A stretch of DNA of 64,000 nucleotides from CALLCD01 sp039196965 (GTDB lineage Bacteria > Pseudomonadota > Alphaproteobacteria > Caulobacterales > Hyphomonadaceae): positions 62,001 to 126,000 of the forward strand of contig JBCCUK010000002.1 in NCBI GenBank assembly GCA_039196965.1. Direction: 5' to 3'. Made by a program: the position numbers and the translations under genes. The notes beneath the pieces are model-generated. The model did not search any database. It saw only the letters and a program-made list of their open reading frames with translations, and was not told the DNA's origin. Shown piece after piece: positions 7,990-16,184 of the stretch. How positions within the stretch are numbered: the stretch's first letter is position 1; every line of letters begins with the position of its first letter.

Positions 7990-9678
7990 ATGATGATTGG
8001 CGAGTGGCTTGTCCGGAAAGGACTGATTACCGAAGCGGGGCGTGTTGAGGCCCTGAACTTCCAGTCGCAATTCGGCGGCCTGTTCGGTCAGGCTTGCCTG
8101 AAGCTCGGCCTGCTCCGGGAAGACGATTTGCTGACAACCCTTGCTGAACAACTGCTGATCACTGTGCTGCCGGACGATGCACTGCCCGATATTGCCGGGG
8201 TGAACGCAGCCTGCGATGGGCTTGAGCTGTCGCCGCCATGGTTCCTCGAACATGATGCCGTTGCCTGGACAAAGGGCGGGACGAATGGGTCCGGCCTTGA
8301 GCTTAACATCGTTGCCCGTAACCCGATTGCCGCGGGATTGCAGGAGGAAATCGACAAGCGCTTTGATGGCACAACGACATACTACCTCGCCAGCAATCGG
8401 CGGATCGATCAGTGCCTCGATCTGTTACGAACGGATCGGGAGGAGGATGACAGCCAGGGCAACAGCCTCGCCCGATTGCGCCAGCTCGCCGAGGAGGCGC
8501 CGGTCATCGATTTTGTAAACGGGTTGTTTGCTGACGCCCTCGATATGGATGCGTCGGACGTCCACGTTGAGCCGGCCGAGTTCGGCTTTCGCACCCGATA
8601 TCGTGTTGATGGAGTACTGGGGCTCGACCGGGATCATCCCAAGCAGCTCTATGATGCCGTGGCGACACGGATAAAGATTCTCTCCGACATGGACATTGCC
8701 GAACGCCGCCTGCCTCAGGATGGCCGTCAGGGCGTTCGCATCGGTGGCAAGGAAGTGGATCTGCGCGTCTCCTCCCTGCCTGGAGCCCACGGCGAATCGA
8801 TTGTCATTCGTTTGCTAAAGAAGAAGTCGGATATTCCCGACATTGAGGGGCTGGGCCTCGATGGACAGCTTCTGGCACAGTTCCGACGCATCTCATCTGA
8901 ACCGAACGGGATCATCCTTGTCACCGGGCCAACCGGGTCCGGTAAGTCGACAACGCTCTACCGGCTGATCGAGGAGATCAATAATGGTGAGCGCAAGATC
9001 ATCACCATCGAAGATCCGATCGAGTACGAGGTCGAAGGAATAACCCAGGTCCACGCCCGAGCAGATATCGGCCTCAGCTTTGCGAGCGGCATGCGGGCCA
9101 TGTTGCGACAGGACCCTGACGTGATCATGGTCGGCGAGATCCGTGATAGTGAAACCGCGCTGATCGGCACAACCGCCGCGCTTACGGGTCACCTCGTGCT
9201 TTCGACGCTGCATACCAATTCGGCGCTCGGTGCGATTGAGCGCCTCGTTGATTTGCAGGTGGATACATTTCTGATCGAGGCGTCGCTCAGAGGCATTATC
9301 GGCCAGCGCCTTGTCCGCCGGATGTGCAAGTCCTGTTCAGAACCAACTTCGGCTGAAGAAGTTCCCGTTCATATTCAACGTATCGTTGAAGATGTCCGCG
9401 GGGTGCGAGGCTTGTCGGGTCAACCGTTCAATTGGCGACGACCTATGGGCTGCCCCGCCTGCAACCAGACGGGCTATCGCGGCCGGCTCGGCGTGTTCGA
9501 GATCATCGAGATGAAGCGCGATTCCAAAACGGTTCTGAAGCAGGATAAGGGTGCGGAGCTGAAGCTTGAAGAGCTGCGCGAGAACGGTTTCCGGAACATG
9601 GCCGAGGATGCTATTTTGAAGGCGAGCTTCGGAATGACATCCCTTTCGGAAGTCGAACGGATTTTCGGCAAGGTCTGA
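7990..9678 (+). CDS. gspE: Type II secretion ATPase GspE
   Basis: This 562-residue hexameric ATPase powers pseudopilus assembly from the cytoplasmic face of the inner membrane. Domains in order: an N1E/MshEN-like start (GEWLVRKGLITEAGRVEALN), an N2 domain with ASDVHVEPAEFGFRTRYRVD, then the ATPase core. Walker A is GPTGSGKST (about 313-321), the Asp box is TIEDPIEYEVEG, Walker B is DPDVIMVGEIRD and the His box is LSTLHTNSA. The zinc-binding tetracysteine loop typical of GspE is present (CKSC ... CPAC, then NQTGYRGRLGVFE). It is the first gene of the operon, begins 20 bases past a terminator, and gspF follows after 33 bases. PilB is the main alternative, but the tetracysteine motif with pseudopilin neighbours favours GspE. 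Confidence 0.95.
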   Translation: MMIGEWLVRKGLITEAGRVEALNFQSQFGGLFGQACLKLGLLREDDLLTTLAEQLLITVLPDDALPDIAGVNAACDGLELSPPWFLEHDAVAWTKGGTNGSGLELNIVARNPIAAGLQEEIDKRFDGTTTYYLASNRRIDQCLDLLRTDREEDDSQGNSLARLRQLAEEAPVIDFVNGLFADALDMDASDVHVEPAEFGFRTRYRVDGVLGLDRDHPKQLYDAVATRIKILSDMDIAERRLPQDGRQGVRIGGKEVDLRVSSLPGAHGESIVIRLLKKKSDIPDIEGLGLDGQLLAQFRRISSEPNGIILVTGPTGSGKSTTLYRLIEEINNGERKIITIEDPIEYEVEGITQVHARADIGLSFASGMRAMLRQDPDVIMVGEIRDSETALIGTTAALTGHLVLSTLHTNSALGAIERLVDLQVDTFLIEASLRGIIGQRLVRRMCKSCSEPTSAEEVPVHIQRIVEDVRGVRGLSGQPFNWRRPMGCPACNQTGYRGRLGVFEIIEMKRDSKTVLKQDKGAELKLEELRENGFRNMAEDAILKASFGMTSLSEVERIFGKV

Positions 9679-9711
9679 ATGGCAGAGAACAGCAGCGAGT
9701 TGTGACGACCC

Positions 9712-10914
9712 ATGGCCTTTTACAAATATAAAGGCATTGACGGAGAAGGTCAGAACATTGCGGGACGTGTGTCAGCCCGCAGTGTTGAAGCTGCTGTGCG
9801 CGACTTGCGGGGCCGCAATGTTCAGGTCTTCGAAATTGAGTCGCTTAAGGCGAGCGGCGGGCAGGCGGCAAAGAAAGGCCGCCCGAAGCTGGAAGACTAC
9901 GCCCAGATGATTGAGCAGCTTGGCGTCCTGTCCTCCGCTGGGGTGAATATCTTGGACGCCGTCGAAACAGTCGGGTCGATGGCCCCCAAGGAGCAGATGC
10001 GCAAGGAGCTTGCCGAGGTCGGCACACGCTTGAGACAAGGGGACACGCTGTCAGACGCCATGGAAGACGAGCTGCCAACGCTGCCGCGCTATGTGCCTAA
10101 TCTACTCCGAATGGGAGAGGCCACTGGCCAGTTCACGCGCGTGGCCAATATGATCTCCGATCAGATGACGAAGGCAGAAACGCTGCGCCGAGAGATGCGC
10201 GGAGCGCTCAACTATCCGATTTTCCTGCTCTCTGTCGGCATTATTGCCGTCTGTTTCATATTCTATTTTGTGGTCCCGAGATTTGCTACCATGGTGGCAG
10301 GAAACGAAGATCGGTTGCCGGGCTTTACAAAGGCGGTGTTCAATACCGGCCTAGCCTTCCGGGAAAATTTTGTGGTGATTCTCGCCGCTATTGTCGGCGG
10401 TGTCTTCCTGCTGCTGGCTCTGTTGCGGACGCCGGGATTTTCAAGTGCCGTTTCGGGACTGCTGGATCGGGCTCCGCTCATAGGCAGGTTTCGAAAGCTG
10501 GCTGAGGAGGGTGGATGGCTACGCGTTCTCGGTCTTTCAACCGAGGCGGGCGCGCGGCTGCTGGATGCACTCGCCATGGCCACCAATGCCAGTGTGTCGC
10601 CGGTTCGATCGCATATCTATAGAGAGCTTGAGCAAAATATCCGGTCCGGGATGACCCTTACCGATGCGGTACAACTCAACCTTGCCCTCGATCCAATCGC
10701 GGTCAACCTCATCCAGACCGGCGAGAAGGCTGGAGAGCTTCCGGCTATGCTGTTGTCGGCGGCGGACATCTATCAGAAGCGCCTTGAGGCGCGGTCCAAG
10801 CAGCTGACGGAGCTGGCAGAGCCAGTAGCAATCCTGCTAATTTCTCTTATAGTTGGCGGGGTCGTGGTGTCGCTAGTTACGGCGATGACGAGTATTTACG
10901 ATATCGCTGTCTGA
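9712..10914 (+). CDS. gspF: Type II secretion inner-membrane platform protein GspF
   Basis: A polytopic protein of 400 residues with the standard duplicated T2SSF domain. The N-terminal cytoplasmic part starts MAFYKYKGIDGEGQNIAGRV. The first F domain (YAQMIEQLGVLSSAGVNILD) is followed by membrane segments at about 165-188 (IFLLSVGIIAVCFIFYFVVP) and 213-235. The second F domain (GLSTEAGARLLDALAMATNA) is followed by a third segment near 370-392. It is the central platform that couples GspE to the pseudopilus. Length and topology are those of complete GspF. It lies between gspE and gspG with short spacers, as in a single transcript. Confidence 0.93.
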   Translation: MAFYKYKGIDGEGQNIAGRVSARSVEAAVRDLRGRNVQVFEIESLKASGGQAAKKGRPKLEDYAQMIEQLGVLSSAGVNILDAVETVGSMAPKEQMRKELAEVGTRLRQGDTLSDAMEDELPTLPRYVPNLLRMGEATGQFTRVANMISDQMTKAETLRREMRGALNYPIFLLSVGIIAVCFIFYFVVPRFATMVAGNEDRLPGFTKAVFNTGLAFRENFVVILAAIVGGVFLLLALLRTPGFSSAVSGLLDRAPLIGRFRKLAEEGGWLRVLGLSTEAGARLLDALAMATNASVSPVRSHIYRELEQNIRSGMTLTDAVQLNLALDPIAVNLIQTGEKAGELPAMLLSAADIYQKRLEARSKQLTELAEPVAILLISLIVGGVVVSLVTAMTSIYDIAV

Positions 10915-10970
10915 TTGCAGTGAGAGTGGGTAAGCGGAATGAATATCCGTGAAGAAAGAGTGAGTTATCC

Positions 10971-11423
10971 ATGGGCATTAACAACCGTAGCAAACGAGAA
11001 ATGGAACGGGTATCCGAGGCAGGTTACTCGCTTCTGGAGATCCTGGTCGTTCTTGCGATTATTGCATCTCTAGCTGCCTTGGTTGGGCCGCGTCTTATCG
11101 GACAGGTTGACAAGTCAAAGGTCACGACGGCCAAGGTGCAAATCGAGATGCTGGAAACAGCACTTACCGACTATTATACTGAGGTAGGTATTCTTCCGAA
11201 CGCTTCTGAAGGGCTCGAAGTGCTGGTAAAGAATGTGACCAACCATGACAGATGGCGAGGACCCTATCTCGATATCGATGCAGGGGAAAGTCTTCCTTTG
11301 GATCCCTGGGGATCGCCTTATCAGTACCGACCACCATCTGGCCCGGGGCAGATCGGGACCATATTCTCAATGGGGGCCGACAGGCAGATCGGTGGATCTG
11401 GCCAGGACGCTGATATCAGCTGA
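10971..11423 (+). CDS. gspG: Major pseudopilin GspG
   Basis: This 150-residue protein has a type IV prepilin leader, cleaved after Gly in SEAG-YSLLEILVVLAII. Glu at mature position 5 is present; position 1 is Tyr instead of the usual Phe. The hydrophobic helix leads into a globular domain ending with LPLDPWGSPYQYRPP, the region that binds calcium in GspG. GspG is the main subunit of the periplasmic pseudopilus that pushes substrates through the secretin. The gene stands in the usual place after gspF. Processing needs a prepilin peptidase (GspO/PilD), which is not encoded here. Confidence 0.93.
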   Translation: MGINNRSKREMERVSEAGYSLLEILVVLAIIASLAALVGPRLIGQVDKSKVTTAKVQIEMLETALTDYYTEVGILPNASEGLEVLVKNVTNHDRWRGPYLDIDAGESLPLDPWGSPYQYRPPSGPGQIGTIFSMGADRQIGGSGQDADIS

Positions 11424-11453
11424 GCGCCGGCTTGTAAGTGGGGATGGAGCGAG

Positions 11454-11849
11454 GTGAGACGGTCTTCCAGCGCTGATCAGAACAAGAGTGCGGGCTTCAG
11501 CCTGCTTGAAGTCTTAATTGCGCTTGGCATCCTTTCGCTTGCGGTTGGCACAGTGGGGCTTGCAACGGTGCCTCTGATTGAGCGCCGCCAGGCCAAGGCT
11601 GACCGGCAGATTGCTGCGCAACTCTTTCGAGAGGCACGCTTTGCTGCTCTGCTGGAACGACGGAAAGTCGATTTCCCGACATATGCAGCGTCTCGCCTGC
11701 CAGGAGAGGGGCGCGTCTCCGGCAATATTGTGATCTATGCCAGCGGCATTTGTTCCGGGCAGACCGTGCAGCTTAGCCTGGACTATTCTGTCGTCGTGAT
11801 GACGCTTGCTGCTAATACTTGCGAGGTGGATGTTGTTTCGGCCGCCTGA
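11454..11849 (+). CDS. Minor pseudopilin, GspH-like
   Basis: A 131-residue protein starting with GTG at 11454. A prepilin cleavage site follows a 14-residue basic leader (NKSAG-FSLLEVLIALGILSLAV), with Phe +1 and Glu +5. The globular part is short and holds two cysteines (GICSGQ and NTCEVD) that could pair. Position directly after gspG and the pattern RQAKADRQIAAQLFREARFA suggest GspH, one of the tip-complex pseudopilins; sequence alone does not exclude GspI. It overlaps the next pseudopilin gene by 20 bases (11830-11849), a sign of coupled translation. Confidence 0.7.
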   Translation: MRRSSSADQNKSAGFSLLEVLIALGILSLAVGTVGLATVPLIERRQAKADRQIAAQLFREARFAALLERRKVDFPTYAASRLPGEGRVSGNIVIYASGICSGQTVQLSLDYSVVVMTLAANTCEVDVVSAA

Positions 11850-12501
11850 AGATCAAACAGGTAATGGCGAGGACGGTTATCTGCTCCTTGAAGTGCTGAT
11901 CGGCGTAGCGATCTCATCAAGCCTCATTTATCTTTTGCTGGCATCCCTGAACGGCCTCAGCCGATCCCAGGAACGCACCATTCGGGTTATTGAAGATGTT
12001 TCCCAGCGCGTCTTCGAAAGAGGATTGACGGATAAGTTCTTCAGATCCGTAAGGCCTGTTTACAGAACCGAAGAAAACGGCTTTGAGGGAAACCGGACAG
12101 ATTTTTCGGGGCGAACCTACCTTGAAGGCGTCGGCAGCCTGCGCGGCGCTGAATTTACAGTAGCCCTAACACCCAATGGCCGTTCGACCGACATGATCAT
12201 GACATCCGAGGGCACATCGTATCGGCTGATGGCCATCGATGGACAGAACTGCCGATTTGAATATCTGCCTCTGGAAGGCGGGTTCAGCGAAACTTGGCGA
12301 GATCCCTTTGTAGCCGGTAAGCCAATAAATGGTTCGTCTTCGAACAGCTACTTCATTCGCTATGCCAAACCGGTTCCCAGGCAGATTCGTTTGCACTGTG
12401 CGAAAAACCGCCTGGAATCCCTGATTGGTGTTTGGCCCCTCGGAACTCATGACTGGCCCGCTCCGCGTGACTCTGATCGTGCCAGCAGTGTGCCATTCTA
12501 G
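11830..12501 (+). CDS. Minor pseudopilin, GspJ-like
   Basis: I start this 223-residue protein at ATG 11830 (MLFRPPEDQTGNGEDGYLLL), behind a GAGG only three bases away; an upstream TTG at 11806 is less likely. The leader ends GEDG-YLLLEVLIGVAISSS, with Glu +5. The following helix (DVSQRVFERGLTDKFFRSVR) and the length of a little over 200 residues fit GspJ, which sits in the I-J-K tip complex of the pseudopilus. Two cysteines, in GQNCRFEYL and LHCAKNR, are both in the periplasmic part. The stop shares a base with the GTG start of the gspK-like gene. H, I and J labels in this operon are by position and weak similarity. Confidence 0.65.
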   Translation: MLFRPPEDQTGNGEDGYLLLEVLIGVAISSSLIYLLLASLNGLSRSQERTIRVIEDVSQRVFERGLTDKFFRSVRPVYRTEENGFEGNRTDFSGRTYLEGVGSLRGAEFTVALTPNGRSTDMIMTSEGTSYRLMAIDGQNCRFEYLPLEGGFSETWRDPFVAGKPINGSSSNSYFIRYAKPVPRQIRLHCAKNRLESLIGVWPLGTHDWPAPRDSDRASSVPF

Positions 12502-13472
12502 TGAAACGCGCGCGGTCATCTGGTGAAGACGGCTATGTAATGGTGCTGGCCCTCGTCACGCTTGTCGTGCTGGCGCTTGGACTATCTGTGGCGGCCGAGC
12601 AGGTGCAGGCGACACGTCTTCTGGTCAACGAGATCGATCAGCGAACGAAAAATGAGTTCGAATTTGTCTCATGGCGCAGCAGGCTCACTTACGCGCTTAT
12701 CAAAAGCGAGGATACGAATGTTAGCCAGAGGGATATTCTCTTTAGCGATCCCAGAAATGCCGCCAGACTGTCGACCAATAATCAGGTTGATATTGCTGGC
12801 CTCACGGCACAGTTCCGCTCCCAGAATACAATCGCCGAAGCTTTGTTGGCCGAGCCTATACCGGTTGCAGAGGGGGTAACGGCCACAATTTTACGCGATA
12901 CCGGGTTGATCGATGTTAACGCGAAGAATGAAGCTTACCTGCGTTTAATTGCCGATAAGTTCGGAGGAAAGAGGTCTGGCGATCTCGTGGCAGCCCTGAA
13001 GGACTTCACAGATGAAGACCGCACCCTCAGCCTTGGAGGGGCCGAGCAGGGCGCATATCCGGATGATATCCGGATCCCCAATGCACCTCTACGACATCGC
13101 GATGAGTTATGTTCGGTAAAAGGGTGGCAGGATACGCTACCCTGTCAGAATGCCCGGCAGAGAGCGCTTTTTTTGACGGCGGGCGAAGGGGGTGCTGTGG
13201 TGATTGAGAATAGTGCTGAAGAGCTGCAAACGCGCCTTTTGGGCCGTCTTTCTGGGCGAAATCCAGCAGGTGACTGGATGAGTCTTGCCCAGCGAGAAAG
13301 ATTCGTCGACTTTGTTCTTGTCGGTAATGGCGGTAGTGGCCGTTTCAGAATGGTCTTCGACTTTGCGGACCAGCCGGATATGGTCGGCGTTGCAACTGTC
13401 AGGGTTCTGCCAAATGTGTCATCGGTTCCTTTTGAAGTTGAAGAGACCGATATATTGTCCATACGAGGATAG
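12501..13472 (+). CDS. gspK: Minor pseudopilin GspK-like
   Basis: This 323-residue protein begins with GTG at 12501 inside the preceding stop codon (TAGTG overlap). The leader GEDG-YVMVLALVTLVVLALG lacks Glu at +5, which is the mark of GspK, the bulky pseudopilin capping the tip. The large periplasmic domain contains a GspK-typical stretch (RDTGLIDVNAKNEAYLRLIA, where the family has GLxNLN) and a helix-hairpin-helix-like region that follows. Two cysteines flank LCSVKGWQDTLPCQ. Length is the expected 300-330. Next is the gspL-like gene after 44 bases. Confidence 0.8.
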   Translation: MKRARSSGEDGYVMVLALVTLVVLALGLSVAAEQVQATRLLVNEIDQRTKNEFEFVSWRSRLTYALIKSEDTNVSQRDILFSDPRNAARLSTNNQVDIAGLTAQFRSQNTIAEALLAEPIPVAEGVTATILRDTGLIDVNAKNEAYLRLIADKFGGKRSGDLVAALKDFTDEDRTLSLGGAEQGAYPDDIRIPNAPLRHRDELCSVKGWQDTLPCQNARQRALFLTAGEGGAVVIENSAEELQTRLLGRLSGRNPAGDWMSLAQRERFVDFVLVGNGGSGRFRMVFDFADQPDMVGVATVRVLPNVSSVPFEVEETDILSIRG

Positions 13473-13516
13473 CCTAGGCTACCTGAATCTGTTTTTAGTG
13501 TTGAGTTCCATGTCGT

Positions 13517-14569
13517 ATGCAGCCGTTTCGCAAAATCCTATTTGCCGCACCGCCTAAAATCCAGATCTTGCGGTGGCGGACCTTTGTCAATCGTTTGTTC
13601 GGCGGTACCGAGCACGTATTGTCGCGGCGGATGTGTGCCTTCCGATATCGCCGGCTCCAGTCCGAAGACATCAAACGGGAAGTTTTGAAAGCGCTTGTGT
13701 TTGAAGCGGAAATGGGGTCTTCGGAAGACGTAACCGGGATCCATATCTCGATATCAGGTATCCATGCCCAGATCTGGACCTGGGATGGCTCGCTGAATGG
13801 GCTCGCGCCGCGCTCAGCCAATTGCAGCGCCGTGCCTGAAACCCTCCTACATCCGAAATCTGACGGATTTGCGCTCAGACGCTGTCTTGAGGGCGTTGAA
13901 GGACAATACTGGTCCGATGGTGTCATGACGGCCAGCCGCTGGTGGTCAGATGTGCCGAGCGTTACCGACTGGACCCGTTTTTGCCGGTCTTCGGGCGCGG
14001 CTGTGAGTGATGAACTGATCGATGTGCCCGAGGTTGAACCCGGGGTGAAATGGTCGATAAAGGCTCCGCGAAACCGGGTCCCCATGGAGTATGTCGGCAA
14101 GCAGCTCAGCTGGACCCATGCTTTGGCAGCCGTGGCGGCGATACTTGCTTTGCCCTTCGCATATTATGCAACAAAGAATGCCTTCATTACCTTTCAGGCC
14201 ATACAATATGGCGCGGCACAGGCACAGCTAACCGAGATTACCGGTGCGCGCCGGTCAACCAGTCGCCAGATAGATGCCCTGTCGAGCCAGATCGCGCCGT
14301 TTGAAGAGATCGTGAGGGTCAATGATCCGCTCGCCGCTATAGCCCCCGTTTTAGAGGCATTGGAGGCCAATGAGAGTTCGCTACAGAGATTCCAGTTCCA
14401 GGACGGCGTACTGGAGTTAACCTTCCGGGCAACGGGCACGCTGTCCGAGCCAGAACTGGTTCAAAGCCTTGAAGCGGTGGAAAGTCTGGTCGATGTCCGC
14501 CTGGAAGCACGCGGGCGCAGCAACAACTGGGTGCTAAGGGCTGAATTGGTCGAGGTGGAAAATGGCTGA
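13517..14569 (+). CDS. gspL: Type II secretion GspL-like assembly protein
   Basis: A 350-residue bitopic protein: a cytoplasmic domain of about 200 residues, one membrane helix (THALAAVAAILALPFAYYAT, near 200-220), a coiled stretch (TSRQIDALSSQIAPFEEIVR), and a small periplasmic alpha/beta domain (EANESSLQRFQFQDGVLELT, then LVDVRLEARGR). That is the layout of GspL, which recruits GspE through its cytoplasmic part and pairs with GspM. The cytoplasmic domain is poorly conserved and short for GspL, so the call rests on layout and position. It overlaps the gspM-like gene by 8 bases. Confidence 0.7.
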   Translation: MQPFRKILFAAPPKIQILRWRTFVNRLFGGTEHVLSRRMCAFRYRRLQSEDIKREVLKALVFEAEMGSSEDVTGIHISISGIHAQIWTWDGSLNGLAPRSANCSAVPETLLHPKSDGFALRRCLEGVEGQYWSDGVMTASRWWSDVPSVTDWTRFCRSSGAAVSDELIDVPEVEPGVKWSIKAPRNRVPMEYVGKQLSWTHALAAVAAILALPFAYYATKNAFITFQAIQYGAAQAQLTEITGARRSTSRQIDALSSQIAPFEEIVRVNDPLAAIAPVLEALEANESSLQRFQFQDGVLELTFRATGTLSEPELVQSLEAVESLVDVRLEARGRSNNWVLRAELVEVENG

Positions 14570-15149
14570 TTCGTCTTCGCAAAGTCTGAATGATCGTATC
14601 TCTAAGTATATTGAGGAAAATGGCGGTCAAAGAGTTATTCTCGCTATTCTCGCCCTTGTCATAATACAGGGGTTTTTCGTTTTCGACTGGGTTGTTACGA
14701 AAACCAATGAACGCGAAGTGGATCTGCTTGTGGTCCGGTCCGATGTCGAGCGGATGGAAGCCCTGTCGCAGTTAGACGGACTAGACGTAGCTTTGCAGTC
14801 CTTTGAGCAGCGTCTCGGATCGTACCGGCAGAGGGTGTTCAAGGCAGATACGGCCGGCCTTGCTGCCGCTCAAATCCGAACCACGCTCCAGACCAGCATT
14901 GAAGCCGCTGAGCTTCAGAACGCGCAGATGACCGTGAATATTGAAGATGAAGACGAGGCGAAGATCGTGAAGTTCGTGATTGATCTCGACGCACGGGAAA
15001 GCGAACGGGGGGATTTTGCGTTCTTTCTGGCCAATCTGGCCCAGCATTCCGAGGTGTTTTTTGTATCCCGTGTGGATTATCGGGCGAGGAATCGCACTTT
15101 GCGCATGCGGCTGGAATGCGGTGCTGAAATCGGGCAGGAGACCGCCTGA
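14562..15149 (+). CDS. gspM: Type II secretion GspM-like protein
   Basis: A 195-residue protein with a cytoplasmic tail of about 24 residues, one membrane helix (VILAILALVIIQGFFVFDWV), then a periplasmic coiled region and a ferredoxin-like domain. This is the GspM/PilO plan; GspM forms heterodimers with GspL. The start overlaps gspL and the stop overlaps the next gene by one base (TGATG), so translation of L, M and the C-like gene is probably coupled. The sequence itself is divergent, and the assignment depends on topology and order. Confidence 0.68.
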   Translation: MADSSSQSLNDRISKYIEENGGQRVILAILALVIIQGFFVFDWVVTKTNEREVDLLVVRSDVERMEALSQLDGLDVALQSFEQRLGSYRQRVFKADTAGLAAAQIRTTLQTSIEAAELQNAQMTVNIEDEDEAKIVKFVIDLDARESERGDFAFFLANLAQHSEVFFVSRVDYRARNRTLRMRLECGAEIGQETA

Positions 15150-15649
15150 TGCTGAAGCTCAACTCTCTTCAGGGCCTGACAGCGTTCGTGATCGGTGTGG
15201 CGCTTTCAGCTCTGCTGGCGATCTGGTCAGTCAGTCAGCTCTCAACCGAGCAGACCGCCACCGCTCGCGGCGTCGATCAGGCGCAGCTGGTGGAGATCAA
15301 TTCCGCCGACCGGACATCCGACGCCATCAGAATAAAGACGATACTTGCACCGGACAGCGAGCGACTTGCGGCCTTGCGCGGCGAAACACCGAGCGAAGAG
15401 GAGCTAACCCTTGCCGAACAGGCGCTCGCTGCGCCGCCTCCGGAGGTCATTGCGACCGGCAAAGAAAATGGCCGCGCCTTTGCATTGTTGAGGGCGACTG
15501 AGGGCAATGTCCGCCTCACCGTAGGAGAGGCCTGGAACGACTGGCAACTTAATAAGATTGAGGGAGTTGCCACCTATTTCTCTAGGGAAGGGCAGGCTTT
15601 TGACCATGTTTTCTTCGCTCCGTCTGAGGAAAACGCCGATGAAGGCTGA
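15149..15649 (+). CDS. Small inner-membrane protein, GspC-like (HR-domain type)
   Basis: A 166-residue bitopic protein. One N-terminal membrane helix (LTAFVIGVALSALLAIW) is followed by a linker of about 70 residues and a compact beta-rich end (GRAFALLRATEGNVRLTVGE, then WNDWQLNKIEGVATYFSREG). The end domain has the look of the homology region of GspC or PilP, which contacts the N0 domain of the secretin, and no PDZ domain follows. No other candidate for GspC exists in the operon, so this protein is the likely bridge between inner-membrane platform and secretin. The call is inferred from pattern and place. It overlaps the next pseudopilin gene by 11 bases. Confidence 0.5.
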   Translation: MLKLNSLQGLTAFVIGVALSALLAIWSVSQLSTEQTATARGVDQAQLVEINSADRTSDAIRIKTILAPDSERLAALRGETPSEEELTLAEQALAAPPPEVIATGKENGRAFALLRATEGNVRLTVGEAWNDWQLNKIEGVATYFSREGQAFDHVFFAPSEENADEG

Positions 15650-16076
15650 CCTGCAAAAACAGGATCTAGGTGGCGAAGGTTTCTCCCTATTGGAGGTTAT
15701 TGTCGTCCTCGCGCTCGTGTCGGTTGCGATGGTGCCGCTGTTTCAGATGCAGAACACGCTCTCCCAATCCAGCCGCCGCGCCCTTGACCAGACCATGGTA
15801 TCCCAAGCGCTACAAACGACCCTGAATCACTTTGAAAACGTCAATATAGCGGAGCAACCCGTCGGTCAGTTGACGTTGTCTGAAACAACGATCAATTGGT
15901 CTGCCACGCTGGTTGAAAGCCATCAAAGACCTTCGGGGCTTTATGAGCAAAACCCCGCACCGGAGGTTCGCTTATACTCTGTTCAGCTGAACATGGCGGA
16001 CAATACAGGCCGGCAGCTTTTTTCCGACGAATTCAATATGGTAGGGTGGGCTGTCAGAGGTGACGGGGGGCGCTGA
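15639..16076 (+). CDS. Minor pseudopilin, GspI-like
   Basis: I start at ATG 15639, with GAGGA at 15627-15631 giving normal spacing; the product is 145 residues. The leader ends GGEG-FSLLEVIVVLALVSVAM with Phe +1 and Glu +5. The helix is followed by SQALQTTLNHFENVNI and by TINWSATLVE, in which a Trp-containing strand after an early glycine turn recalls GspI. The gene is unusual in being split from the other pseudopilins by K, L, M and the C-like gene, just before gspD. No cysteines are present in the mature part. Confidence 0.65.
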   Translation: MKADLQKQDLGGEGFSLLEVIVVLALVSVAMVPLFQMQNTLSQSSRRALDQTMVSQALQTTLNHFENVNIAEQPVGQLTLSETTINWSATLVESHQRPSGLYEQNPAPEVRLYSVQLNMADNTGRQLFSDEFNMVGWAVRGDGGR

Positions 16077-16184
16077 ATTGCATGTTTTGGTCTTATTTTT
16101 GCCATCGCGCTCACTAACGCAGTATTACAGTGATTGCTGCCTTTACGGCACCGGTTTGCTAAGGCAAGCATGGGGGCAATGTGT

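Noticed and set aside
13495..14100. A 201-codon minus-strand frame opposite the gspL-like gene
   Set aside because: The plus-strand reading has the expected GspL topology and sits in an unbroken operon; the antisense has none.
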